A stretch of 62,400 bases of DNA, from IMG/VR virus record IMGVR_UViG_3300030430_003380, positions 1 to 62,400 of that record. One strand, given 5' to 3'. Numbering within the stretch: the first letter of the stretch is position 1; each line of letters opens with the position of its first letter. Positions 31,601 through 40,200 of the stretch are shown here, in pieces. The position numbers were made by a program, and so were the translations under genes. Source of the stretch: a virus. The notes beneath the pieces were generated by a model. The model searched no databases. It was given only the letters and a program-made list of their open reading frames with translations, and was not told the origin of the DNA.

Positions 31601-34288
31601 CTGTCTGTGAGCCTCTAATAATTGATGTGCAGTTTCGTAATTTATGTTAGCAAACTCTATGGTGCCAACATCAGCACCAAGACCCTTACCTTGTTTACCT
31701 GAGTCTACAAGAACAGCAGTACCATCATGTTTTACAACAAACTCAAAAGTCCTATCCTGTAAAGCATCAAACTCTCTAGCACCTGTAGTAGCCTTAGCTT
31801 CTTTATCAGTTTGTTCTATATACTCTTCAAGTTTAGCTATCTGACTTTCTGTTAAAATCTTACCAAGCTGATTAACGTTTACACGAACAGCACTACCAGA
31901 TCCGACACCTGCTTCAGCTAACTTCTGTTCTACATACTCTATTCTGTTTTCGTTTATCTCTTTTTTGGTATACTCACCATCTTTATACTGAAACTTCTCC
32001 TCTGCTTCTTTCTGAAACTTTCTAGTCAAAGCTTTTTTTACAGCCTGAAACTCATCCTCTCCCTCTTTAGATACAGTGAATGAACCAGCTTGAAAGTCTG
32101 CAAGATTACCAATAGATATTCCTTTACTCTTTAAGAAAGAGTTTAATCTAGAGATAGTGCTTTCGTAAACTTTACTGGTAACAACAGTACCCTTATCAGC
32201 TATCAAAGCATCTATCTTAGATAAAGTCTCTTGTATACCATTTATTATATCAGCAGCACCACCATTCTTTACATTATTTTTATCTACAGATTCAATAGTT
32301 TTCAAGGACTTATCAAGTTCTTTAACCAACTCTAGCATAGAATCTCTAGCCTCCATAGCATCTTGACTGGTGTACCCCTCTAGTTTAGCTTTCATTTTAG
32401 CCTCTACTTCTGAGTCAATAGAGGTGTCAAACCCTATATCACCATTAGCTACAGCAGCTAAATTAGTTTCATCCTGAAAGAACAATAATGCATCCCTTCT
32501 AGTTAAAACTCTTTCGCTACCTGTCTTGTTATCAGTTATAGTTATAGAAGCTAAATTTTCTAAATCACCACTAATATCCTTCATAAAAGAATACCTAAGT
32601 TGTCTACTACCAATAACACCACCCATACCTGCACCAAGAATACCAGCATCAGTAACCTTCATTACAGCGTCAACGAAACTCTCTGGGGTACCAGCACCTG
32701 TTATAGCGTCATTAAGGATATTAGTAACCTCTGTACCCATCTCTGACCCAGCTTCCATACCCATGCCCTTGAAGTAATTTTTAACAAAGTTTTCTGACAT
32801 CTCCGTTGGAACATCAACTAACTTCATTTTACGCAGCTTACGCATAGTGTTTATATACTGGTAGGTAGGTATTTCAAATATCATCTCAGCACCACCACTA
32901 ACCATAGAGTTTATAGCTATCATAAGGGTACTCATGTCTACCTCACCTCTCTCTCTCATGTCCTTAAGGTCTAAAGACTTTTGACCATAAGCACTGGTAC
33001 CCATAGCACCTAAAGTTATACGCTGTGCTGCAGTTGTAGACAATCCAGCAGCTCCAAGAAACGCACCACCAGCATACATAGATAAGATCTGTGGTGCTGT
33101 TTGTGCTAAACCATTTCCAAACTGAGCTATAGCGTTACCAATGTTACCCTCTGTTAAAGATTCTGTAATACCATCAAACTCATAAGCTCTAGTTTTTTTC
33201 ATCCAAGATTCAGAACTCTCTTTAAGTGATCTTGCTATCTCACCACCATATCTATTGTAAGCTGTTATATTGTAATTGTTCATAGAGCCATAAGCAAGGA
33301 TTCCCTCTAAAGGCTCTATAATACCAGCAAGTAAACCTAGACTACCGCTAGCAAAAGAGTCAGCTAAATCACTAAACTGACCACCAGCCTCTAACTGTCT
33401 CTGATATAGGTTATTAAGGTAAGCACCCATCTCACTATTCTCAACCATTATAGGAGATATGTAGACATCATTCTTACCTTCTTGAAGGTCGTCTACAAAA
33501 TCTTGGTCTAACAAAGACTCCTTCATCTCTACAGGACTAACGTTTTTACCGTTAATCTTGAAGTGTTCCATCTGAACAAAAGTCTCATCTATACCCCTTT
33601 CTTTGAGGACATCCTCAATCTCACTTGGAGCATAGTTAATTACAGCATCATTAAAGTTTTGGGTGTTATAAGCTATGTCAGCTTCCTTAAACTCTTCTTT
33701 AAATAAATCTATTCTAGAGTTTAGAGTAGATAATTTATTATCGTTCATACGAGCATCAGAACCATAAGGATCCTTCTCTAACTTCATTTGCAACTCTCTT
33801 TGTTGCTTTAAAAGTTCTTGATAATATCGGTAATCTACACCGTAGTTTTCATACCATTGAGCCTTATATTCTTCTGTAGTTGGTACTTTTGATTGCTCTT
33901 CTTGTTCAAGCTTAACTTGTTTTTGCTTAAACCTATTCTCTGCAGATTCTAAAAGATAGTCTGAGTCTTCCGATTGAGATGTAATAGGTTCTTGATCTTG
34001 ATCCATGCTGACTTCCATAGTAGGCTCCGCATCTGAAGAATCTTTTTTTTTTACATCTTCTTGTGAAACATCTTGCTTAGGTTGTTGCTCTTTAGGTTTT
34101 TGTTCAACCCCCATAAGACTAGCAAAATCTTCTAAGCTATCTTCATAACCGTCTTGTTTAAATAAACCATAAGAGTGCGACAAAGCCTCTGGGTTTTCAG
34201 ACATAAGTATTTTAAATTCATCTAAACTATCACTATATCCATCTTTAGTGAATAAATCGTAGGCATACTGAATTGCTTCTTCGTTCAT
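22652..34288 (-). CDS. Giant polyvalent ejection protein (3878 residues)
   Basis: Two N-terminal repeats of the type YDLFTKDGYSDSLDEFKILM (about 9-28 and 38-57), seen at the N-terminus of phage ejection proteins, are followed by a charged linker. Hydrophobic stretches at about 310-340, 390-480 and 545-570 suggest membrane passage. A zinc metallopeptidase motif H1166EIIH1170 has a downstream EEAFAEMMGD helix (E1249-E1250). An ADP-ribosyltransferase-like start LYHGGP (1711-1716) continues into GHGFYFSSE. A VQSDW block (W2242) typical of polyvalent proteins has GYDSVALITG after it. The C-terminal 800 residues hold THTRNIIGNSSF and PFVGTFVAFQAESIR. F-Q-(L/I/A) junctions lie between domains. It probably enters the host with the DNA; no RNA-polymerase DFDGD motif is present. 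It is preceded by two other ejection-type genes. Confidence 0.8.
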   Translation of the reverse strand: MNEEAIQYAYDLFTKDGYSDSLDEFKILMSENPEALSHSYGLFKQDGYEDSLEDFASLMGVEQKPKEQQPKQDVSQEDVKKKDSSDAEPTMEVSMDQDQEPITSQSEDSDYLLESAENRFKQKQVKLEQEEQSKVPTTEEYKAQWYENYGVDYRYYQELLKQQRELQMKLEKDPYGSDARMNDNKLSTLNSRIDLFKEEFKEADIAYNTQNFNDAVINYAPSEIEDVLKERGIDETFVQMEHFKINGKNVSPVEMKESLLDQDFVDDLQEGKNDVYISPIMVENSEMGAYLNNLYQRQLEAGGQFSDLADSFASGSLGLLAGIIEPLEGILAYGSMNNYNITAYNRYGGEIARSLKESSESWMKKTRAYEFDGITESLTEGNIGNAIAQFGNGLAQTAPQILSMYAGGAFLGAAGLSTTAAQRITLGAMGTSAYGQKSLDLKDMRERGEVDMSTLMIAINSMVSGGAEMIFEIPTYQYINTMRKLRKMKLVDVPTEMSENFVKNYFKGMGMEAGSEMGTEVTNILNDAITGAGTPESFVDAVMKVTDAGILGAGMGGVIGSRQLRYSFMKDISGDLENLASITITDNKTGSERVLTRRDALLFFQDETNLAAVANGDIGFDTSIDSEVEAKMKAKLEGYTSQDAMEARDSMLELVKELDKSLKTIESVDKNNVKNGGAADIINGIQETLSKIDALIADKGTVVTSKVYESTISRLNSFLKSKGISIGNLADFQAGSFTVSKEGEDEFQAVKKALTRKFQKEAEEKFQYKDGEYTKKEINENRIEYVEQKLAEAGVGSGSAVRVNVNQLGKILTESQIAKLEEYIEQTDKEAKATTGAREFDALQDRTFEFVVKHDGTAVLVDSGKQGKGLGADVGTIEFANINYETAHQLLEAHRQAEMKKADMAKENAKAELVKKNNLEFRKADAKSMDSVSQDDLQKDYHIVSSQKNGYTAEQNKNRSTNLKARLDALGVKYKTVRTVENGVSKESFMVEGLTDAQALNLGRNFGQTSVFSSKTGVLNSNGSVQSVNGIVEKSPDARNGASFFIMKDANGRKFSIRFGTNEAVHGKDINADNMDQLDSTSENYDATFFEGYPNSRQKILGFIVKMLSSIGNLNFSIARNSDSMAQMLAQKGVNDPVGHSRQSAFYLGDTIYLNMEYIQGNTLFHEIIHPLVNKLKTTKEGRKIYKQIEKLVRKADGVSDSKLIVLEDGRRIRLSYYEWAKQLYGNNEMVASYLKDKSAAEKRAYFTEEAFAEMMGDAAVNQFIRSQSTLGRIKQAVKNIIQHYFGVDFDGEIFDLTLDTVQNLGDLKKGLAKSFVAGKKINIAGNEFEVGEPTEVAMFQAKYNSMTKNSLEAGEDMLTDFVEVSEDLLSDRGPSKFQLRERFDFSETDIPVGSIIDLNGEKVYVAPIDRSSVGNITSDTGVKHKMMGGLLYPMMKDTGGWAWTTKSKAENLLNKLKKDDVTKVVFMAMSNASISGNLNFIEYVEKEVELALSKNNKKFGNEIIAQINNTFNKAAVLNHFWETDKVTGKRKKLKRDTNLPKKKFKNFDEFKAYMRTIGTGDRNKVMQELYKIEFNKKLGLPRPEDLLKFVNEPLIENARMGDLIGVVDLDTNATIKETKEGDAGHHPGYPFVLPGGNFKIFNKFIHIKEAFPNYMSETEKKKNKPIPFKHKQDRSAYNVAMYGGIVTNVDVINDFTGGDAAFGRFQISNLYHGGPNNIDKFNPNYIKSHLQYGHGFYFSSEQEVAKGYRDGSVTSADDKIGSMPVHEYNTMLVNKARAVRSQEAYREMEMKSIFLDLLEGTSDFDSAVNQFRFEYEASQDLLDWANNDIRPNYKRAGTLVKVSLHAGKQHHEYDYLDWDSKVPVETVEKIVDEMIGDDKVSKADRAYMIEEKSNITTAQLYGQLESQLGSQKEASMLMLSAGIDGMTYKEGDARNYVVFDPDAITIEETKFQLSARNSLNFDSNLITTLNTIKKGRKFRKPVKQWIKLMQDTGVKGVGDEIKSTGLEEALNTVVKTTGKNPTYEDVKVLVNNLTPDIEVTLLGENFVIEEKDFGDVTVKNVSRVIQKDIRVPDDEGNITYDITFDIKMPNGDIETHKMTGVDEDFDLNSFRLSGIAVNFLNTNEPTTIRDSGVNEPNDVRYIVLSDFVAKSSLFPGVNSLAELREKYNSKYATVSWGRNRNRKDRNNPQNILINLNPKGETIHTSGHFTGFNDNLVGFVRTEDRIVDGKKVLLILEVQSDWEAEGRKKGFAELKDIVEARDKSRELSAKIDRLQVEESRLYDEIIDLQSTRDQILDGLEEQHKRELEDFDSQITTLINSTTPDDGKIAELETKLDTYFGSSLNTTEELNGFNPRANGLTREIVSMRENYNSKKKALEKKIEDLDLEEVRKEFSRNTKVLNRVPNFPWSDITKNTGLAVRAAMKVAIQNGYDSVALITGEESVVIEGVPTEGKQAEGLKNFYDNTLPNIVRGQFEREGKSPLDFIDIQVEEDGTISNELYNLITQTYLQDTVEAVLLDEMESPKGNLREDLVKEVKVETDVEIRTAVQKIDMLLGNATGLRKDGKVLTLYTKGKKLVNRISTFGGTTVGEGITQSVEVESVPIYESKEAFLDDLQNGFLMPIREKIDEFPESAQEIGVSNLKELINPVKAAIDGALVADRNSLLSKLKLSDKVVEYLESGGIIEKQPMRARNFPITQDMVESHKNKGIAKFQLNQNGTSNLNPRQFAKLTDSYEELKNEYPDMEIIDNMVSLSHYAPENTEMVDPSNVKMTPFSNEQYNKWSRSRAFFDTNLDIKENSRIGDVQVKSMFPMDRLYPLDKDPLNLRDVANYNIDRFKDSENRMESTLNFETKDMDAMNLSLFLVRHALEDTDNFGHINTSEVIPTETGLSVKINYPEHISEEVIESLKDCCDNIDTKEVKSKDVSYNQMEEIAKLASGLGFQGFLFDDSGKQMATTWEPVRSNTKTRFQLANQQGRTVYRRGGFAVLWDIGRMMIERDYDLGRWATSFKAISDKQYDVRLSRLFAKPFGTHSSKEVKDLMTVAQGALNKELFEASENVKEVKAAIIEYNNSVSGKRKIDGQKATELLADRSKILRLRNPRLKAAFINMRDHIDQLSKTLIREEIVDGPTTLKVDANLGVYLTRRYRQYEKKGWKQEDQKIINRALNFMTNAHMEKNPELSEQEAYDFAKQDLDIIQNGDETSRAERIQTYSQGFGNALTRVGSIFMARNEDLPVEIRDLLGEIHDPFYNYTNTISKIARTVTSDKMYRELIDIGEGLFLSPPDESGRRPAILNQGFNNQVKDPRFGSLNGYFLDDEMYSVLSEIDRKMNMFDNYFYQQYMKVVMFGKKMKTIWSVGTHTRNIIGNSSFMLMNGHLDGKKLFTSARVAIQAVSTFKDPEMKDLYKKLVKLGVVSSSASLQEIRGIAKDLSDADFDVDTFFANKSESDIAKLLKTLDQKLTAAYQAEDDVFKIFGFLSEKEKYMKAGLSENEADLVAAENVRNTYPNYNEIPRIIRFIGRSPFVGTFVAFQAESIRCAKNSVMLAFNEMSSGNPELKSMGVTRLASSIATITLVESLQLMMLQMLLGAGDDEEVEKRYLRALQPDWDQTGFVVPKGSGVDEQGRPYVDYVNMSKMSGIGYIRDMIRIAVKGVDSKDGKDALVRILETIYKPFLSEEMTLNAIQEARDNEFERIYNKEAPWYDIIPAVVTYVGGKLAPSTAMQGFKLYDAFDPDKRRVVSYEISALLGFRVSRIYTDTSAQFKLSDQFNKIKSRAKGNKIFYEEGINLPLLNREKFNLYDQDELNSRLNRLSPLYDPHLSGFVDQMAVLVAAARAHHYTLNQSKELMINKLKVPNHLADHIINRVWRDHGKVLRLPIGDTYK

Positions 34289-34304
34289 TTGTTATTTTTT
34301 ATGC

Positions 34305-36164
34305 TTATTTAGACTTGCGAATTGCTTGCAAAATATCTGTCATTGTGAATGGAGTACCTGGAGAAAAATCTTTACCACCGTCCATTTTTTTAGTATATGG
34401 GATTGTTAAAACACCATTACTACTAAGACTTGGGGTTCTTACACCAATATTATTATATGATTTCCAAAAAACTTTTCTAACACCACTCTTACGAAGTTGA
34501 TCATAATTATCCTCAGTTAAACTGTTTTCAAAAGGATAAGATTTACCACCTATTTCTATATTACCATCAGTAGATGGAGGTTTAAGACCTAAATACGCAT
34601 CAACCTCAAAATCACTTTTAGGAACTTCTTGTACTGAAGTAGTTGATCCTCCTGGTTTATTCTTATTAAAGTTTGAAGCGTTATTTTCTTTAGGAGGGTT
34701 TTGTTTCTTTTGTAACTTATAATACTCAAACTGTTGTAAATGTACTGATGGTTTAGCATTTCCAACAACTTTGAATGGAGCTGAACTCATATTATCAAAA
34801 CTAACTAAAACAGTGTTATTAGTTCCAGGTAACTTATATTCACCAACAAAATCCCCATTTGCAAGTTGCATTGTCTTTACAAGTTGAGCATTTTCAAATA
34901 ATGCGTCTTCTCCTACTTTACTTGCTGATACTTCTAAAAGTTGTTCAAAAGTTATAGATTCTCCGTTTGGATCTGTAAATTCTTGTTGTTTATTATTTGG
35001 TCCAACATAAATATCTTTAGATGATATATCAAGTTTACTATCAAAATCTTTTAACTCAACAGGTATATCTGTCCCTTCAGCAGCAACAAATCCATTATAA
35101 GAGTTACTACCTGGCTTTGGATTATTGTATTTACCTACAAACTCTGGAGTTAGGATGCTGCTAGATTTATCATCATCATCTTTGTCAACCTTCTTATAAC
35201 TCTGTTTTATAACCTCTTCTTTTCTCAAGTCTTTTGTTAAATCTTTTGCCAACCATTTAGCGTACTGATCTGCAAGATCTGCATTGTAAGAATCGCTTTT
35301 AGGGTCCAATACTTCAGGGCTATCAATACCCTTAGTATTTTCTTCTTCAAAAAATCTAGTTTGATTTGATTGATCCATATAGTCAACTATCCAAGTAGAC
35401 TTAGCAACCTCACCAGTAGGTAAGTAAAGCTCGTTTGGGTTTAACTGCTCATAGATCTCATTTTCTATCTGATCTAATCTTTGATCTGTATAAAAACCAG
35501 TAGTTGTTTGAATATTATTAGCTATAGAAATTCTCTGGTCTCTAGTCTCTAAAAGACCACCCTTGCCTTTTTGCTTTTCTATATACATAGTACTACCTCT
35601 CTTAGGCTCTGGAGTACCTTTCATCGTAGGTAAATCTACAGGAAGGTTAGGGTTTATTTCACCATTCTTCAAACCTTCAAGAAACAATTTCTCATGAAAA
35701 TCAATTAAATAAGTACCCTCTTTAGACTTTTTATAGAGGTTAATATTAGTACCCTCTGTTCTCATGTCGTTAACAGTAGCATTGTAGTTTGTTGTTCTAT
35801 CTTTTAAAAAAGTTACATCCTGAAGTATTTGATCTTCTCTTCTTCTATACTCAGCTAAAGACTCATCTTTTATATTACCATTTTCATCCATGTTTTCGGT
35901 AATCCATTCATGATGACCTTTAATCTTACCAGCTATATAAGGTTGATAGTTAACATGAATCTCACCTTTATCAAAATACTCATCATAAAGGTTTTCTCTA
36001 TTCTCTCTTCTACGTTTAGCTCTAAGTTCTTCGTTTCGCTTTTGCTCTTCTTTGAACCTAGCAACATCTTGTAGGTGAGTTTGAATATCTCTAGATTCCT
36101 GTACTAAGTCCCTATTATTAAGATTACCTGCATCACCAATTCCAAATAGTCCTTCGTAAGCCAT
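34305..36164 (-). CDS. Probable ejection (cargo) protein
   Basis: A protein of 619 residues, with no signal peptide or enzyme motif. The N-terminus (MAYEGLFGIGDAGNLN...) leads into a long charged helix (FKEEQKRNEELRAKRRRENREN), then a mixed region. Its position between the 339-residue and giant proteins in a tight operon matches the internal/cargo proteins of podovirus-type phages. Function inferred from context alone. Confidence 0.6.
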   Translation of the reverse strand: MAYEGLFGIGDAGNLNNRDLVQESRDIQTHLQDVARFKEEQKRNEELRAKRRRENRENLYDEYFDKGEIHVNYQPYIAGKIKGHHEWITENMDENGNIKDESLAEYRRREDQILQDVTFLKDRTTNYNATVNDMRTEGTNINLYKKSKEGTYLIDFHEKLFLEGLKNGEINPNLPVDLPTMKGTPEPKRGSTMYIEKQKGKGGLLETRDQRISIANNIQTTTGFYTDQRLDQIENEIYEQLNPNELYLPTGEVAKSTWIVDYMDQSNQTRFFEEENTKGIDSPEVLDPKSDSYNADLADQYAKWLAKDLTKDLRKEEVIKQSYKKVDKDDDDKSSSILTPEFVGKYNNPKPGSNSYNGFVAAEGTDIPVELKDFDSKLDISSKDIYVGPNNKQQEFTDPNGESITFEQLLEVSASKVGEDALFENAQLVKTMQLANGDFVGEYKLPGTNNTVLVSFDNMSSAPFKVVGNAKPSVHLQQFEYYKLQKKQNPPKENNASNFNKNKPGGSTTSVQEVPKSDFEVDAYLGLKPPSTDGNIEIGGKSYPFENSLTEDNYDQLRKSGVRKVFWKSYNNIGVRTPSLSSNGVLTIPYTKKMDGGKDFSPGTPFTMTDILQAIRKSK

Positions 36165-36167
36165 TTC

Positions 36168-37187
36168 TTAATAGTTAAATTTTAATCTGTTTTTTATTTT
36201 AGATAAGTAGCTACCACCATGCTCCATCATTGTAGGTTCTTCTTCCTTCATAGGTTGTTCTTGTCTCATAGAATCTTCTTTCTTCATAGGAGCTTCAGTC
36301 TCTTTAGCTGATATAACATTGCTATCATACTTTTCAAAAAGTTGTTTTAGTAAAGACATAAGAGCTTTACCATCACCTTTCTCCATAAGCATCTCTATTT
36401 GAGCTCTGTCATCTGGTGGCATTATAATTTCTTGACCTGTCATCTCACCAATCTTTTCACCATCTTGAACTATGTCAATAGGGTTAGTATCGTGGCTAAA
36501 CTCATCAGGAGTTGTACCACCTTCTTCAGCTTCCAATTTAGCACCTTTCTTACCCATAAAAGCCTCTTGTATATCCTCACCAAACAACCCTTCAGAAGCA
36601 CCTGTTTGTATACCACCCAATACACCACTCATAATACCTTCAGTACCCTGAGTTCCTTGCTTAACAGCAGACTCTAATTCTTTTTGCAATCCTGCAGCTT
36701 CAGTTGTAGCCAACGCAACATCTTTTTCTTCAGCCTTTTCTTCTGCTGTCGCTAAGTTTTTCAAAGCTGCAGTTTTAGCAGTTTGCTGTACGTCAAGTAA
36801 ATCTAACCTATCTTTAGCGGCTTGCCTTTCCATACCCATAGCTACAGGTAGGGCATTTCTAGGATCTCTAGATAAGTTTGCCATCGCTGTAGCAAAGTTA
36901 GCTGCTCTAGCATCTTCTAATCCCTCTATATAATCTTGATCAACAGGCTCATCAACCATTTCTCTAAAAGTTGATGGTACCTCGTAAGTTAAACGACCAC
37001 TAGCTTTAAGGTCGTCAATAGCACTTCGTGCATCTCTTTCTCTGTCCTTACCTCTTTTTCTGTCAAATATTCCTTTAATACCTTGACCTATAAAAGGCAA
37101 GGCTTTTATTCCTAAAGCTGCAAGTTCTGCTCCAGTCAAAGCTTTTTTTACTTTTTTATTCTTATTATATTTAGGATAGTATGCCAT
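36168..37187 (-). CDS. Probable internal virion / ejection protein
   Basis: A protein of 339 residues. After a basic N-terminus (YYPKYNKNKKVKKALTG) comes a hydrophobic helix (AELAALGIKALPFIGQGIKGIF), an Ala-rich helical middle and a segment DEFSHDTNPIDIVQDGEKIG / EMTGQEIIMPP that I recall from ejection proteins of Bacteroidota phages. The end is Lys/Met/Glu-rich. It sits 16 bases after a TACATTTG promoter element and precedes the other ejection genes. Confidence 0.65.
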   Translation of the reverse strand: MAYYPKYNKNKKVKKALTGAELAALGIKALPFIGQGIKGIFDRKRGKDRERDARSAIDDLKASGRLTYEVPSTFREMVDEPVDQDYIEGLEDARAANFATAMANLSRDPRNALPVAMGMERQAAKDRLDLLDVQQTAKTAALKNLATAEEKAEEKDVALATTEAAGLQKELESAVKQGTQGTEGIMSGVLGGIQTGASEGLFGEDIQEAFMGKKGAKLEAEEGGTTPDEFSHDTNPIDIVQDGEKIGEMTGQEIIMPPDDRAQIEMLMEKGDGKALMSLLKQLFEKYDSNVISAKETEAPMKKEDSMRQEQPMKEEEPTMMEHGGSYLSKIKNRLKFNY

Positions 37188-37201
37188 TTTTTAGATTTTT
37201 A

Positions 37202-37209
37202 CAAATGTA
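37202..37209 (-). promoter_or_regulatory. Bacteroidota-type -7 element (TACATTTG)
   Basis: Exact TAnnTTTG match read leftward, 14 bases before ATG 37187. No clear -33 TTG. It could give separate expression of the three ejection genes. Confidence 0.42.
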
Positions 37210-37223
37210 CTAATTTTTTTTCA

Positions 37224-40200
37224 TTATTTATTACTGAGCTCACTCTTGTCTACATCTACGTTTGCAGCGTATAAGTTAAACTTATATTTAGATTGATACC
37301 AGTGAGATGTAAGTATTGTTTTAAGGTAGTGACCCTTAAGTTTTTCACCATCTATAAGCCCTTCTTTAACTATAAAGTAAAACTTACGACCTTGGAGACT
37401 ACTGTAGTTAACCGTAGAAATAAAGTCAACACTATTCTCTGATATGTTATAAACCCAACCCGAATGAGTGGTCTCTCCAGTTTTAGTATCCATACAATGT
37501 AAAGAATATTCACATGGGTAAACAGATGCATTTGACTTAGATGATGTTCCGTTTTTAGCTACAAAAATACCACTAGGTGGATTTACTTTTTGAACCCTTA
37601 ATTTAGTTATACTAAATTCAGGTTGATTAATAGTTGTTTTTATATATAAATAAGGATCAAGATTAATATCACCAGATGTTATTTCAATAGAAAAATTTCT
37701 ATTAGTATTTCTAGAATTAATTGTAATAGTTTCAAACCCTGTATTTTTAGATGGCAAACCCAAACTTCCACTTAAATTAGTTTCACCACCAAGTCTGAAA
37801 GATAAATTAATATTACCTCTTTGTATTCTTTCTGTTTTAACATGAAAAGAAATTATATAAGTAGATCCAGAACTAAAATTTAAAGAAGAAGTTGTTCTTA
37901 CCTGAGAAAAAGCGTTTTGTTTACTAAAATGTAAAACGTTACCACTGCTATTTTTATTTTCTTGAACTTTAACTCCTGCATTTAAAACAGTCCAATCAGA
38001 GGCGTTTGAAAAGCTTCCTTTATTGGAAAGAATATCATCACCAACTGTATTTTTGCTTTTAATATTAAAAACTTCTTCAAACTTAAAATCTCTTTTTACA
38101 TTATAAATACCATATATACCTCCAGGTATTATATTAGAAACAGACACAACCTTATTACCAATAAAAGGAAATTTGTTTATTTCAAAACGACCATTAAGAG
38201 AAAAACTACCACCAGAATACCTCCTTGCATTAAAAATACCCAATCCAAAAATATTAGAAGCATCTCCATTAAAGTCACCTTGAAGCTCACCATATCCCTG
38301 TATATTAAATTTACTTGCAGCAAAAGGAATTTGAGAATATTGAATACCTTCTTTTGTTTTATAATCAATAACATCAATTCTATTATTTTTTGATATATGA
38401 TTAACAGTATTATCTAAAGTTATTTTTTGTTTTGTTAAAATATTTTTAACTACATTGTATTGAGCTGAATCATTTTCGCTATTATAAAACCTAATTAAAT
38501 CTCCTGGAGCTAAATCTTTGTAAAAGTTAGATGAAGATGTACCATAAAGACAATAAGGTGAGTTTGCCTGTGTAGATATAAGACCATCAACTTTTTTATA
38601 ACCTATTTGAGTAGATATAACAGAGTCATAAGAGTTATTATGCTGACCCATGTTTGTAGACATATTAGTTAAAAGTTTTGTGTCACTCTCTAAAGATATA
38701 GCATTATAAGTTTTTACAGACGAAGTATCTGAGTTAAAAGGAAACTCTATATTTGAGTTATATCTAATACCATAAAAAGTATTAAAGTTAGATCTATTTT
38801 CTGTATTGTGTTTATATATTTTACCATTTTTATATGTAACAAATTGTCTATTTATTTTACCGTAAAATTCTGGTTTGTAACTATAAAAAGATGTCCATTT
38901 TTTTAGGGTATCATTAAAAGATATGGTTTTAGAAGGATCGTAACCTTCAATAAATACATTTTCAATTAAAGAGTAGGACTCATCAAAATTAACATTACTA
39001 GATCCCCAAAAGCCAGAATTTTCGTAACCTTCAGTTTTTAAAACCCTTGGTAGCGTGATTATATATTCATCATACTTAGGGTCATACCCAGCAACAATTT
39101 TAATATTTTCAACTTTTTCCTCTACATACTTTTGACTTTTATCTCTAAAATAATCGGACATTCCATAGTCAGATATTCTTGTTATACCATCTCTACTAAG
39201 TCTTAGAACAGAACCTCTCTTTATATCTACAAAATAAAATCTATCGTTATTCTCAACTATACTCTCAGGATTAAGGCTACATCCATTTTCTGCAGAATAC
39301 ACCTGAGCATAGTCAGCTAGTATATCTTTAGACAGAGTTAGGTTAGAAGCACCATCAGCATAATTAACTATATTCTTGCCAACCAAAGTTCTACCTACTC
39401 TATTCTCGTGAAATATTAAAAGATCATCACCCTTAATCATTAAAGATTGTATTGACCCAAAGTCTTGATTATAGTCGTAATATGGAGATATTGCCATGTC
39501 AAAAGTACTAAAACCATTAAAATTACCTGTGCTGGTAAAAACATCAGAGTAATATACTGAGGCTGACAGCCTTCTTTCCTCAGAGTAAGGGTTTACTATA
39601 TTAACCCTACCCTTATCCCAGTTGTTAGAATTATAAAAGTCTGTTAGGTAATAGCTCTCGCAAGCAAAAACTTGAGGTGCAATACCTGTAGTATCAGCTT
39701 CACCTTCACTATTAACAGCAGCATCTTGATGATGAAGAGTCATAACCCTTCTTCTAGTGTAAACATCACCATGAAGTAAAGTTCCCTCTGCAAAGTTTGT
39801 AGTGCTGTTTCCACTATCATCAATAGGTCCCTGTAAACCATCTATAGCTGTAACCTCCATTCTAGACTCCTCGTCAAAAAAGTAATCAGAACCTTGACCC
39901 TGATGGGATCTAAAATCAGTTCCTGGATTCTCTATCTCAAATTTTTCACCTACCTCATAAAACAAACCAGAAACTTCTGATTGTATAGATTTTTTAGGTC
40001 TATATATCTCTACTATAAGCTTGTGATAACCATTATGAGAAAAATCATCGTCAGTATGATCAACTTGAGAGTGATCAACAGCTATACTCCCATCAATATT
40101 TCCATCATTTGATATAGAAAAATCTATATCGTTATTAGCATCTGTAGGGCTATCTATAACAATGTAAAATCCTGGAATAAGGTTAGATCCTCCAACAGCA

